From Mesotaenium endlicherianum (Eukaryota > Streptophyta > Zygnematophyceae > Zygnematales > Mesotaeniaceae): a stretch of DNA of 64,000 bases. The notes below the pieces were generated by a model. The model had not been told where the DNA came from. It did not search any database and saw only the letters and a list, made by a program, of their open reading frames with translations. The stretch is taken from the NCBI GenBank assembly GCA_009602735.1, contig WELA01009551.1:62001-126000 (forward strand), read 5' to 3'. The translations under genes and the position numbers were made by a program. Shown piece by piece: positions 7,279 to 15,991 of this stretch; within the stretch, counting starts at the first letter, position 1, and each line of letters opens with the position of its first letter.

Positions 7279-8811
7279 TTAATTATCGTCTCCCAGGTTC
7301 AAAGGATAAGTATATGAGCCTTCAAAGCCAGGGTAGAAGCCATCGAGGCGTATATTGCTGCCCTTGTATACGGACAACAGTTCTTTCAATTCATCGAGGT
7401 TCTTCACTTCTTTTCCGTTCACACCTGTGATCACAAATCCGTCCTGCATCCTGCTTTTTTTCAGGATACCATCGCCTACTTTTTTCACCAGTACGCCGCC
7501 CGCTATTTCATTGGCCTGCGCCACTTTCTTATCGAGGTTTTCCAGCGTGCCACCCAGTTTTTCTATGAGGCTGCTATTCTTCACCACATCCGTATTGCCG
7601 GCCTTGTTCTTCAAGGTAACACTGGCAGTATTTTCCTTGCCCCCGCGCTTGTAGGTGATGTTGATCTTGTCGCCGGGTTTGTAACGCGCTACCTGCTCCT
7701 GCAGTTCCGGACCATTGGTAACCGGAACGCCATTGATCTTGGTAACGATATCGCCTTTTTTCAGTCCCGCTATTGCTGCAGCGCCTCCTGCCGGAATTGC
7801 AGTAGCGTACACGCCTTCGCCTTCTCTCAGTGAAACACCCAGCTCTTTTTCCAACTGCCGCTTGTCATCATCACTCATATTTTCTAGCGGAGCATATTGG
7901 ATGCCGATATAAGCGCGCTGTACAGTGCCGAATTTCACGATATCGGTCACGATCTTCTTCACAATGTTTACTGGAATAGCATACGAATATCCTGCATAAG
8001 AACCCGTAGGAGAAGCGATGGCCGAGTTGATGCCCACCAATTCACCAGCGGTATTGATGAGTGCGCCACCACTGTTGCCGGGATTAACGGCCGCATCGGT
8101 CTGGATAAATGACTCCACCGGTGTTTGGCTTTGACGGCCATTGATGCCGATGGACCTTGATTTGGCGCTTACAATACCGGCTGTAACCGTAACATCGAGC
8201 GTAAGCGGATAACCGATAGCCAGTACCCACTGACCCAGTTTCAATTCGTCGCTATTACCATATACCAGGTAAGGGAATCCCTTCCCTTCGATTTTGATAA
8301 CGGCCAGATCGCTGCTGGGGTCGGCGCCGATCACGGAAGCTTTATAAGATTTTTTATTGGCAAGGGTTACATTGATCTCATCGGCTCCGTCGATCACGTG
8401 GTTATTGGTTACGATATAACCATCATCCGTAATCAACACACCGCTACCGCTGGCCAGCTGCTCGGGTATCACCCTGGGACCTCCAAAGAAATCACCCAGA
8501 TCATCACCAAACAGATCGGAGAAAGGATTACGCTGTTTGCGGTTGTTATTGTTCACCTGCCGGGCCTTTGTTTTTGTTTTGATATGCACAACGGCGGGTG
8601 TGCCTGTGGTAGCCGCAGGCGTAAAGTCTACGATGGCGCCATTATTACTGCCATTTCCGAAAAAGCCTGCATAGTTCACAGGTAATTTGCCAGCCTCCTG
8701 TACGCCTGCATGCTGGTGTTCCACGTATTTACCATATCCCCAAACACTAGCAACAGCAGTGCCTGCACTGATGGCTACAACGGCTAAAATGCTTTTAAAA
8801 TTCATGTTCAT
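7279..8811 (-). CDS. degP: Do-like periplasmic serine protease (HtrA/DegP family)
   Basis: A 510-residue protease. The N-terminal hydrophobic segment (about residues 7-25) is a signal peptide or anchor. The trypsin-like domain carries the triad His138 (TNNHVIDGADE), Asp168 (DPSSDLAVIKI) and Ser247 (NPGNSGGAL). Two PDZ domains follow, the first at about 300-390 (IAGLKKGDIVTKINGVPV) and the second at about 425-500 (DGFVITGVNGKEV). It degrades or refolds damaged envelope proteins. It has no operon partner and ends at a terminator shared with the convergent XRE gene. ATG codons at 8811 and 8805 are both possible starts. Confidence 0.93.
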   Translation of the reverse strand: MNMNFKSILAVVAISAGTAVASVWGYGKYVEHQHAGVQEAGKLPVNYAGFFGNGSNNGAIVDFTPAATTGTPAVVHIKTKTKARQVNNNNRKQRNPFSDLFGDDLGDFFGGPRVIPEQLASGSGVLITDDGYIVTNNHVIDGADEINVTLANKKSYKASVIGADPSSDLAVIKIEGKGFPYLVYGNSDELKLGQWVLAIGYPLTLDVTVTAGIVSAKSRSIGINGRQSQTPVESFIQTDAAVNPGNSGGALINTAGELVGINSAIASPTGSYAGYSYAIPVNIVKKIVTDIVKFGTVQRAYIGIQYAPLENMSDDDKRQLEKELGVSLREGEGVYATAIPAGGAAAIAGLKKGDIVTKINGVPVTNGPELQEQVARYKPGDKINITYKRGGKENTASVTLKNKAGNTDVVKNSSLIEKLGGTLENLDKKVAQANEIAGGVLVKKVGDGILKKSRMQDGFVITGVNGKEVKNLDELKELLSVYKGSNIRLDGFYPGFEGSYTYPLNLGDDN

Positions 8812-8959
8812 GGTCTTTAAATTAATTCAGGTACGTCAAATGATATGCCTATTGGATAGCAAATAAACAAAGCTGTTTAATTGTCAGTACACCGGTCAAC
8901 GCATTTAACAAATGTTTTACGGCGATCCTCGTAGATCCGGTGATTAAAGTTAGCAAATT

Positions 8960-9958
8960 TTACAGCGCCGTTAAGAACCGGAGGGTATCTACACCATCGG
9001 CATAATCGCCCAGTGAAGGGCGTTGCGCTTCGCCAAAAGCAAGGGCGCCATGCCCTACCACACATTGGATATCGTTGTTATTTTTTAACCGGTCCCATAC
9101 GGCTGCCGCATCGTTGTAATACTGGTAATGCACCTGGCTTACTGGCGAGAAAGGAGAGGTGTTTTCAGTCAAAATGACGGAATCATTGTTCATATAATAC
9201 TTATTGCCCATGATGAGCAGCGCCAGGTGGTAATCGTAATTGTGCTTGTACTTATGTAAGTCAAGAAAATATTCATATTTTTTTAAAGTGGTCAGCAGGG
9301 GAATGAAATCATATTTTTCCGGTACATACAATTGCGTGATGTTCCGGCATCCGAGTCCGAAATACAGCTGTATATCTTCTGCCAGCGCTTCCAGTTCGGT
9401 CCTGGTTTCAGAACCGTCCAATACGGCTACGGAAGTCCGGTTGCGACGGATGATATGCGGATATTTACCGAAATAATATTCGAAATAACGTCCCGAATTG
9501 TTGCTGCCCGTAGCGATATAAGCGTCGCAACCCTTTAACTGCTCGGCAAAAGCTACCCTTTCGGCTACAGACGGCTCCCATTGACTGAGCTGTTCCACCA
9601 GGTGCCTGATCAGGACTTCGTCCTTAGAAGAAGCTTTGATCAATACAGAATGGCCGCTCAGGAAAACGCAGAGAAAATCGTGAAAGCCTACCAGGGGAAT
9701 ATTACCTGCCATGACCAATCCTACTGTTTGCACTTTTGCAGGCGTATCCGGCAGGTTATATGATCCCACCCAAGCCTCCAGCAGGGGCGCCTGTAAGAAC
9801 CGGGTACAGATACTATTGACCGACCGGTTGATGAATTCCGGGATGAACCAGGCATTTTCGCGGTAAGCCCTTGCTTTGACGTTCTCCCATCCGGCATCCG
9901 TTCCCTGCATGTAGACACCCAATCTGGCCATCAGCTGAATTCGTTCTTGTAAAGTCAT
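8960..9958 (-). CDS. LuxC-type acyl-CoA reductase
   Basis: A 332-residue protein of the LuxC acyl-CoA reductase family, an aldehyde-dehydrogenase relative that reduces acyl-CoA to fatty aldehyde with NADPH. The N-terminal part of the nucleotide-binding fold is seen in GLVMAGNIPLVGFHDF and in LIKASSKD; a GSNNSGRYFEYYF segment follows. The likely catalytic Cys is Cys204 in FGLGCRNITQLYV. No luxD or luxE partner is present. Instead the gene diverges from a two-cluster ferredoxin, a layout that recurs in Bacteroidota as far as I recall. The physiological substrate is unknown. The -7 box TACATTTG at 9983-9990 fits its promoter. Confidence 0.8.
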   Translation of the reverse strand: MTLQERIQLMARLGVYMQGTDAGWENVKARAYRENAWFIPEFINRSVNSICTRFLQAPLLEAWVGSYNLPDTPAKVQTVGLVMAGNIPLVGFHDFLCVFLSGHSVLIKASSKDEVLIRHLVEQLSQWEPSVAERVAFAEQLKGCDAYIATGSNNSGRYFEYYFGKYPHIIRRNRTSVAVLDGSETRTELEALAEDIQLYFGLGCRNITQLYVPEKYDFIPLLTTLKKYEYFLDLHKYKHNYDYHLALLIMGNKYYMNNDSVILTENTSPFSPVSQVHYQYYNDAAAVWDRLKNNNDIQCVVGHGALAFGEAQRPSLGDYADGVDTLRFLTAL

Positions 9959-9982
9959 TTGTCAACCGTATTTTTGGAACTG

Positions 9983-9990
9983 CAAATGTA
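9983..9990 (-). promoter_or_regulatory. -7 box of the acyl-CoA reductase gene
   Basis: On the minus strand TACATTTG matches TAnnTTTG exactly and lies 24 bp upstream of the ATG at 9958. No -33 TTG at an ideal distance is seen. Confidence 0.4.
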
Positions 9991-10021
9991 AAATCACTAA
10001 TCCAACAAACTCTTTTTTTGT

Positions 10022-10369
10022 ATGGCAATCAAAATAACAGAAGAATGTATCAACTGCGGCGCCTGTGAGCCCGAATGTCCGAATAACGCAATCTACGAGG
10101 GTGGGGTGGAATGGGCCATTGCCGATGGAACCACTGTTAAAGGCGAATTTACCCTGATGGACGGCTCGGTTGTAGAAGCTGATAAGCGTTTTGAACCCAT
10201 CAGCGTAGATACTTACTATATAACTCCCAATAAATGCACCGAATGCCAGGGTTTCCATGAAGAACCCCAGTGTGCAGCCGTATGTCCGGTTGACTGCTGT
10301 GTACCTGATGAAATGTACCGCGAAACAGTAGACGAACTGCTGGCCAAGAAGGAAAAAATGCACATCTAA
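10022..10369 (+). CDS. 4Fe-4S dicluster ferredoxin
   Basis: A 115-residue small electron carrier. The first cluster motif is CINCGACEPECP near residues 9-20. The second begins with CTECQGFHEEPQCAAVCP near residues 74-91, with an insert between its first two and last two Cys residues as in Allochromatium-type ferredoxins. Between them lies an acidic beta-rich insert of about 50 residues. It faces the acyl-CoA reductase across 63 bp and could supply electrons to that or another oxidoreductase; the partner is inferred only from position. Confidence 0.88.
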   Translation: MAIKITEECINCGACEPECPNNAIYEGGVEWAIADGTTVKGEFTLMDGSVVEADKRFEPISVDTYYITPNKCTECQGFHEEPQCAAVCPVDCCVPDEMYRETVDELLAKKEKMHI

Positions 10370-10507
10370 TGCACAGGCGCCTGTGCTAAACTTTGAGGGG
10401 GAAATACTTGCAAAAGCGCGTGGATTTACTTAGCTTAGTCCTAATTAATTGTTGCCATTCAAAGAGACAACAACTTGTAACGGCGGGTGATATTTCCTGC
10501 CAACGTG

Positions 10508-10542
10508 AGGTGAAGAGACGGGGAGTTTCTTCACCTTTTTTT
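10508..10542 (+). terminator. intrinsic terminator of the ferredoxin gene
   Basis: The arms AGGTGAAG and CTTCACCT enclose a 13-nt loop and run into TTTTTTTT. Confidence 0.75.
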
Positions 10543-10556
10543 ATCATCCTCATCCC

Positions 10557-10564
10557 TATATTTG
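10557..10564 (+). promoter_or_regulatory. candidate -7 box upstream of ddl
   Basis: TATATTTG matches TAnnTTTG. If used, the ddl transcript would have a leader of about 100 nt that contains the dispersed repeat at 10575-10653. No clear -33 element is seen. Confidence 0.4.
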
Positions 10565-10574
10565 CCTACATGTT

Positions 10575-10653
10575 CGTCATCCTGAGCGTGCGAAGCGAGT
10601 CGAAGGATCTGCCGAACCTTCAGTGAGATCCCCCGGTTGCACTCGGGATGACG
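10575..10653. repeat. dispersed intergenic palindromic repeat, copy 1
   Basis: A 79-bp element bounded by CGTCATCCTGAG and CTCGGGATGACG, with the inner core GCGAAGCGAGTCGAAGGATCT. The same ends and core occur at 33666-33845. Such elements are widespread between genes in Bacteroidota and other phyla and form imperfect hairpins. It lies in the probable leader of ddl. Confidence 0.7.
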
Positions 10654-10667
10654 TTAAAAACAAGGAA

Positions 10668-11648
10668 ATGAAAAAAAAGATAGCCCTGGTAACAGGAGGC
10701 TTGAGCAACGAAGCACAGATCAGTTATAAAAGCGCTATTACCGTTGGCAACAATGTAGACAGGGAGCGGTTCGATGTGTACCGGATCGATATCAATGCCA
10801 CCGGCTGGTGGTATGAACCTGTGCAGGGAGAAAAATCGAAAGTCAACCGCGACGATTTCTCAGTTATTGATAGCGGCAAGAAGATCAATTTCGATGCGAT
10901 ATTGCTTTGCATTCATGGTACGCCGGGAGAAGATGGTAAGTTGCAGGGATATTTCGATATGCTTGGGTTGCCTTATACCAGTTGCGATGCGGCTACTTCA
11001 GCGCTTACTTTCAACAAAAGATATACAGTGGCTGTTGCAGCATTCGGGGGCATACATGTTGCACACTCCAAACATATTTTCAGGCATACCCCCGTATCCT
11101 CCGAAGCCATACTGACTGCCTTAAAACTACCTGTGTTCGTGAAACCCAACAACGGCGGCAGCAGCATCGGCATGAGTAAAGTGAGTGTGTCGGATGAGCT
11201 GGAAGCTGCGCTGCATAAGGCTTTCCGGGAAGACGACCAGGTGCTGGTAGAAGAATATATCAGCGGACGCGAGTTCACGATCGGTGTATTCAAGTCGAAA
11301 GGAAAGATCATGGTACTGCCTATTACGGAAGTGAGCACGCAAAACGAGTTCTTCGATTTTGAAGCGAAGTACCAGGGCAAAAGCGTTGAAACAACACCTG
11401 CGTTGATTGATGATGCAATGAAAACAAAACTGGAAGCGGCCGCTAAAAAAGTGTATGAGGTGTTGAACTGCCGCGGTGTGGTACGCATCGATTTTATTTA
11501 CAACGAAGCACAGGGACAACCCTATATGCTGGAAGTGAATACGGTTCCGGGACAAAGTGAAGCCAGCATCATTCCTCAACAGGTGAAGATCATGGGATGG
11601 AACCTGAAAGATTTTTATTCTGCATTGATAGATGAAGTCCTTAATTAA
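10668..11648 (+). CDS. ddl: D-alanine--D-alanine ligase
   Basis: A 326-residue ATP-grasp enzyme that joins two D-Ala residues for peptidoglycan precursors in the cytoplasm. Seen are the N-terminal GGLSNEAQISYKSA loop, LCIHGTPGEDGKLQGYFD, the ATP-grasp KPNNGGSSIGMSKV, LVEEYISGREFTIGV, and the metal-binding end RIDFIYNE then MLEVNTVPGQSEASI. The ATG at 10668, with AAGGA four bases before it, gives the normal N-terminus; an in-frame ATG at 10623 would add 15 residues from within the repeat and is not favoured. A PASTA protein gene follows after 9 bp. Confidence 0.95.
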   Translation: MKKKIALVTGGLSNEAQISYKSAITVGNNVDRERFDVYRIDINATGWWYEPVQGEKSKVNRDDFSVIDSGKKINFDAILLCIHGTPGEDGKLQGYFDMLGLPYTSCDAATSALTFNKRYTVAVAAFGGIHVAHSKHIFRHTPVSSEAILTALKLPVFVKPNNGGSSIGMSKVSVSDELEAALHKAFREDDQVLVEEYISGREFTIGVFKSKGKIMVLPITEVSTQNEFFDFEAKYQGKSVETTPALIDDAMKTKLEAAAKKVYEVLNCRGVVRIDFIYNEAQGQPYMLEVNTVPGQSEASIIPQQVKIMGWNLKDFYSALIDEVLN

Positions 11649-11657
11649 TAAGTAAGC

Positions 11658-12497
11658 ATGAGCAACCTGGTTAAAAGAATTACTGGAAAATCCATTTGGG
11701 TAAACATACTCGCAGCGATCGGTATCCTCGTTGTATTACTGATCCTTTTTTTCAGTTCATTAGGATGGCTTACGGGCTATGGGAAAGTGGAGAAAGTGCC
11801 ATCGGTAACAGGACAAAACGTGCTGGCCGCCCAACAGATACTGCAAGCCAAAGGATTTGATGTAGTGATACAGGATTCATTGTATATCGATAGCATTCCC
11901 AAACAAGCGGTGATCCGCCAATCTCCTGAGGCAGACGCTACCGTGAAATCCGGCCGCGCTGTTTATCTTACCGTCAACCGCAGCATTCCACCGCAGGTAG
12001 AAATGCCCAATATGGCAGGCTTTTCCATCAGAAGCGCGGAAATGTACCTGCGCAGCCTGGGATTGAAACTGGGTGAAGTGACCTACAAGCCTGATATAGC
12101 GCGTAACTCTGTGTTGGAACAGTATTACAACGGCGCCCAGATAACAGCCGGAACCAAGATACCGTTGGGCAGTACCATTAGCTTTGTACTGGGAAGCGGT
12201 GTAGGCGGCAGCGATATTCCTGTGCCCGACCTGGTAGGCATGACCTTGCTGGAAGCGCGTACTTACCTCGCTACGGTGAATGTGAACATTGGTTCTATTG
12301 TTGCTACCGATGCCGTCAAAGATTCAGCAGCAGCTTTTATAGTAAAGCAGTCGCCCACGGTTTTGTCTGATGTGCTGGGGCCAACAGGACAAAAAGTACC
12401 CAATAAGATCAGGCAGGGGCAGGTGATGGATATCTACATCAGTTCCATAGCGCCTGTAAGGGATTCAACAGCAGCGCAAACACCTGTGAATCATTAA
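11658..12497 (+). CDS. membrane-anchored PASTA domain protein
   Basis: A 279-residue protein with a short cytoplasmic N-terminus, one transmembrane helix (about residues 15-38) and three PASTA domains outside the membrane (about 44-112, 114-183 and 189-265; recurring VPSVTGQNVLAAQQIL, MPNMAGFSIRSAEMYL, VPDLVGMTLLEARTYL). PASTA modules bind peptidoglycan or beta-lactam-like structures and normally sit on Ser/Thr kinases or penicillin-binding proteins. Here no catalytic domain is attached. It lies 9 bp behind ddl, and its end overlaps the convergent murB by 4 bp, so a role in wall synthesis is likely but unproven. Confidence 0.85.
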   Translation: MSNLVKRITGKSIWVNILAAIGILVVLLILFFSSLGWLTGYGKVEKVPSVTGQNVLAAQQILQAKGFDVVIQDSLYIDSIPKQAVIRQSPEADATVKSGRAVYLTVNRSIPPQVEMPNMAGFSIRSAEMYLRSLGLKLGEVTYKPDIARNSVLEQYYNGAQITAGTKIPLGSTISFVLGSGVGGSDIPVPDLVGMTLLEARTYLATVNVNIGSIVATDAVKDSAAAFIVKQSPTVLSDVLGPTGQKVPNKIRQGQVMDIYISSIAPVRDSTAAQTPVNH

Positions 12498-13504
12498 ACC
12501 AGGTTCACTTCCCGTTCAAGGTGAATACCGAATTCCTCTTGCACACTGTTGATGATATCGGTTGAAAGTTGCACTATTTCAGCGCCTGTGGCATTACCGT
12601 AATTCACCAATACGAGCGCTTGCCGTGCATGACAGCCCGCATCGCCTTTCCGGTAACCTTTCCAGCCGCATTGCTCTATCAGCCAACCGGCGGCAACTTT
12701 CGTTTGGCCTGCACCCGCAGGATAGCCAACAATTGTGGGGAATGATTGTTGCAATTGTTCAAACTGAAGCGTGGGAATAGTGGGGTTTTTGAAAAAACTG
12801 CCGGCATTACCCGTCTCGGCAGGGTCTGGTAACTTGCTGCGCCTGATGTGTATTACTGCCTCTGAAATAGCTTTTATAGAGCGTTCCTGCACACCCATTT
12901 TTTCCAGTTCCTGTTCTATCGCCCCATAACTTGTATTGAACACCGGTTTTTTGCGTAAACGGAAAGTCACATTCAAAATGATGAACTGGTCTTTGTATTT
13001 GTTTTTGAAAACACTTTCGCGATAGCCGAATGAGCAGTCGGCAAGCGTAAAGGTTACCAGCTTTCGCTCTTCGCGATGAAAAGCTTCCAGCTCATGAAAT
13101 ACGTCTTTGATCTCAACACCATAGGCGCCGATGTTCTGCATGGGAGAAGCGCCCACATTACCGGGAATCAAACTGAGGTTTTCAACGCCGGCATAACCTT
13201 GCGCTATGCAATGCATCACAAACTGGTGCCAGTTCTCACCGGCAGCGGCTTTCACGTAAAAATAATTGTCATCTTCATCTATGAGACGGATGCCTTTGCA
13301 TTCGTTTTTCAATACCCATCCATTAAAGTCGCCGGTGAAAAGAATATTGCTTCCGCCGCCGAGCACCAGCATTTGTTCATGACCGGCAGCACTAAGCAAT
13401 TCCTCCAACACCATCACCGATTCAAAAGCAGCAAAATATTTTGCTTTCACGTCGATGGCAAAACTGTTGTATGGTTTGAGTGATAAGTGCTGGCTAATTT
13501 GCAT
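12494..13504 (-). CDS. murB: UDP-N-acetylenolpyruvoylglucosamine reductase
   Basis: A 336-residue FAD enzyme that reduces UDP-GlcNAc-enolpyruvate to UDP-MurNAc. The FAD-binding VLGGGSNILF is near residues 47-56, LSLIPGNVGASPMQNIGAYG near 110-130, the active-site GYRESVFKN with Ser near 168, and the C-terminal acid in HLEREV. The FAD domain and substrate domain are in the usual order, and the length fits type I MurB. It is convergent with the PASTA gene. priA is upstream on the same strand, with 23 bp between, so the two may be co-transcribed. Confidence 0.95.
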   Translation of the reverse strand: MQISQHLSLKPYNSFAIDVKAKYFAAFESVMVLEELLSAAGHEQMLVLGGGSNILFTGDFNGWVLKNECKGIRLIDEDDNYFYVKAAAGENWHQFVMHCIAQGYAGVENLSLIPGNVGASPMQNIGAYGVEIKDVFHELEAFHREERKLVTFTLADCSFGYRESVFKNKYKDQFIILNVTFRLRKKPVFNTSYGAIEQELEKMGVQERSIKAISEAVIHIRRSKLPDPAETGNAGSFFKNPTIPTLQFEQLQQSFPTIVGYPAGAGQTKVAAGWLIEQCGWKGYRKGDAGCHARQALVLVNYGNATGAEIVQLSTDIINSVQEEFGIHLEREVNLV

Positions 13505-13527
13505 GGAGATTAGGTTGGTATAATGAT

Positions 13528-15963
13528 TTAAACAGGATCTGCATCGGGCTGTATCACAACCGCCCTGTATCTTTTATTGGATTGGATGATGACTGTTTGC
13601 TGATGAATTTCTTTTTTACACTGATGGATGAAGCGACTGTCTTTCGGCAGCTTGAGCAGTATTTCCCAAAGGTATTGATTGCGTATACGATCTACCACCG
13701 GTTGCGCAGGACCAGAAAGGTATTTGCCAAAATGGGTTTTCAATCCCTGCGCCATAATATGGGCGGCCTCTTCGGCAATATGTTTTTCCCTGTGTTTGAA
13801 AACCAGGCGGATCAGCCTGGTATAGGGTGGATAGTCGAATGCTTTTCTGTTATGCAATTCAAATTCAAAGAGCTCGGCATAACGATGGTCTTTCACGAAT
13901 TGCAAAACCGGGTGCTGCAGATTGCTCACCTGTATCAGCACTTTCCCTTCATCGTCTTTGCGGCCGGCCCTCCCGCTCACCTGCTCCATCAACTGGAATG
14001 CTCGTTCATTGACCCTGAAATCGGTGAAGTTGAGGATGCCATCGGCATCAACAATGCACACCAGGTTCACGTGTTCAAAGTCCAGCCCCTTTACCACCAT
14101 CTGTGTGCCCACCAGCAGATCAATACGCTGCTGTTCAAATAATTTGATCAGCGCATCGTGATCGTGTTTGCCTTTGACGCTGTCGTAATCCATCCGGGCG
14201 GTCCTGGCTTCGGGAAATGTTTCGCCCAACAATTCTTCTACCTGTTCCGTACCAAAATTTTTCTGTGTGAAATGATGGTTGCCACAGGCCAGGCAAGTTT
14301 GTATCACCGGGTAAATGGTGCCGCAATAATGACAAACCAGTTGATTTCTTGTTTTGTGATACGTTAGTGTTACATCACAATCGCGGCATTGCGGTATCCA
14401 TCCGCAGGTATCGCATACCTGGTACGGAGCATAGCCCCGTCTGTTCTGAAAAATGATGACCTGTTTCTTTGCCTCCAATGATGCCTGGATGGCATCGATG
14501 AGTGGTGGTGTAAATACAGGTTTTGGTTTGGCAGGATATTTTTTTATGTCGATGAGTTCGATAGCGGGCAGACCTGCATCGCCAAATCTTTCGGCAAGGG
14601 TTACCAGTCCGTATTTATCCTGCATGCAATTAAAATAACTTTCTACCGAAGGCGTAGCGCTTCCGAGTAATACCTTAGCGCCGAACAAGGATGCATAATA
14701 AATAGCGGTGTCTCTTGCATGATAGCGGGGTGCAGGTTCCTGTTGTTTATAAGAAGCATCGTGCTCTTCATCGGTAATGATCATACCCAGTTCCCTGAAA
14801 GGAAGAAAAAGAGCAGAGCGGGCGCCCAATACTACTTTGATATCGCCCGATTTTACTTTGTTCCATATCTCAACCCGTTCATTCGGATTGAATTTGGAAT
14901 GATAAATGGCAATGTACCCGCCGAAATGTTTTTGCAGGCGGCGGATGGTTTGCGCAGTGAGTGCGATCTCCGGCAGCAGGTACAACACCTGTTTACCCTG
15001 CATGATCTGTTCTTCGATGAGTTTGATATAAATCTGTGTTTTACCGCTGGCTGTTACGCCATGCAATAAAGTAACCTGTTTGTGTTCCAGGGTTTCCCTG
15101 ATGGCAGCGAGGGCTTTCTCTTGTGCAGGAGAAAGTGTGAAATCGATGGCGATATTCCTGGGCAAAGGACTGATACGATCAATGGCCCTTTTTTCGGCAA
15201 CCAGGATATTTTTTTCCAGTAATCCTTTCAGTTGTGCATCGGAAGCGCCGGATTTTTTCAACAATTCTGCTTTGGTTACTTCACCCGCTGTTTTTACGAG
15301 GTGCAGGTAAGCGAGCAGCAATTCCATTTGTTTGGGTGCCCGGCTCCAGTTGTTTAGTAAATCTGCCAACTGATCCTCGTTCCGGTATGTGGCTGCCAGT
15401 GAAATATAGGTTTCAGTTTTGACTTTGTATTTCTGCTTCAATTCTTCCCACACATAACAGATATTCTTCTCTATGAGTTTTTTGATAACAGGATAAACAA
15501 CAGCAGCATCCAGCAACTGTTGCACTTCGCTCAGCCGCAATTCTTTTTTGAGTTCCAGCGCTTCCGTAACCAGGTATTCGGCGTCGGAAAGATCAGAGGG
15601 AGCATAGCCTGCCGCTTCATTCCAGATAAGCACGCTCTCACTCGATAATTTCAGGTTGGCAGGAATGGCAGCCTGCATCACTTCTCCCTCGCTGCACATG
15701 TAATAATCCGCTACCCATTCCCACAACTGCAGTTGAGAAGTATAGAGCAGGGGCTCGGGGTCCAGCACGTTTAAAATGTCTTTGGGTTGAAAGGATTCCG
15801 GTTTAGATGGCAATACGCGTTTTACAATGCCGGCATATTTTTTATTCCTGCCCAGCACCACTTCCACACGTACGCCAGGTTGTACGGCATCCAGCAAATG
15901 CGGGGGTACCGACCAGGTGTAATTTTTGGGAAGGGCGAGTGGTATAATGACTTCTACAAACAA
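13528..15963 (-). CDS. priA: primosomal protein N' (replication restart helicase PriA)
   Basis: An 811-residue superfamily 2 helicase that reloads the replisome at stalled forks. Visible are the 3'-DNA-binding N-terminal domain, Walker A LLHGVTASGKTQIYIKL near 300, the DEEH box (IITDEEHDASYK) near 395, the zinc-binding block CDTCGWIPQCRDCD then CHYCG and CLACG (about 510-565), and helicase motif VSGRAGR. The frame starts with TTG at 15963, directly after an in-frame TAG, so TTG is the only start that keeps the conserved FVEVIIPLALP N-terminus. A -7 box TATTTTTG is at 15980-15987. Confidence 0.95.
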   Translation of the reverse strand: MFVEVIIPLALPKNYTWSVPPHLLDAVQPGVRVEVVLGRNKKYAGIVKRVLPSKPESFQPKDILNVLDPEPLLYTSQLQLWEWVADYYMCSEGEVMQAAIPANLKLSSESVLIWNEAAGYAPSDLSDAEYLVTEALELKKELRLSEVQQLLDAAVVYPVIKKLIEKNICYVWEELKQKYKVKTETYISLAATYRNEDQLADLLNNWSRAPKQMELLLAYLHLVKTAGEVTKAELLKKSGASDAQLKGLLEKNILVAEKRAIDRISPLPRNIAIDFTLSPAQEKALAAIRETLEHKQVTLLHGVTASGKTQIYIKLIEEQIMQGKQVLYLLPEIALTAQTIRRLQKHFGGYIAIYHSKFNPNERVEIWNKVKSGDIKVVLGARSALFLPFRELGMIITDEEHDASYKQQEPAPRYHARDTAIYYASLFGAKVLLGSATPSVESYFNCMQDKYGLVTLAERFGDAGLPAIELIDIKKYPAKPKPVFTPPLIDAIQASLEAKKQVIIFQNRRGYAPYQVCDTCGWIPQCRDCDVTLTYHKTRNQLVCHYCGTIYPVIQTCLACGNHHFTQKNFGTEQVEELLGETFPEARTARMDYDSVKGKHDHDALIKLFEQQRIDLLVGTQMVVKGLDFEHVNLVCIVDADGILNFTDFRVNERAFQLMEQVSGRAGRKDDEGKVLIQVSNLQHPVLQFVKDHRYAELFEFELHNRKAFDYPPYTRLIRLVFKHREKHIAEEAAHIMAQGLKTHFGKYLSGPAQPVVDRIRNQYLWEILLKLPKDSRFIHQCKKEIHQQTVIIQSNKRYRAVVIQPDADPV

Positions 15964-15979
15964 ATCAACCTAATTTCTT

Positions 15980-15987
15980 CAAAAATA
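15980..15987 (-). promoter_or_regulatory. -7 box of priA
   Basis: On the minus strand TATTTTTG matches TAnnTTTG and lies 16 bp before the TTG start at 15963. plsC ends at 15992, so priA probably has its own promoter in addition to any readthrough. Confidence 0.45.
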
Positions 15988-15991
15988 AGCT

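Noticed and set aside
10393-10626. 77-codon frame between ferredoxin and ddl genes
   Set aside because: It crosses a strong terminator and the dispersed repeat, and has no coding features.
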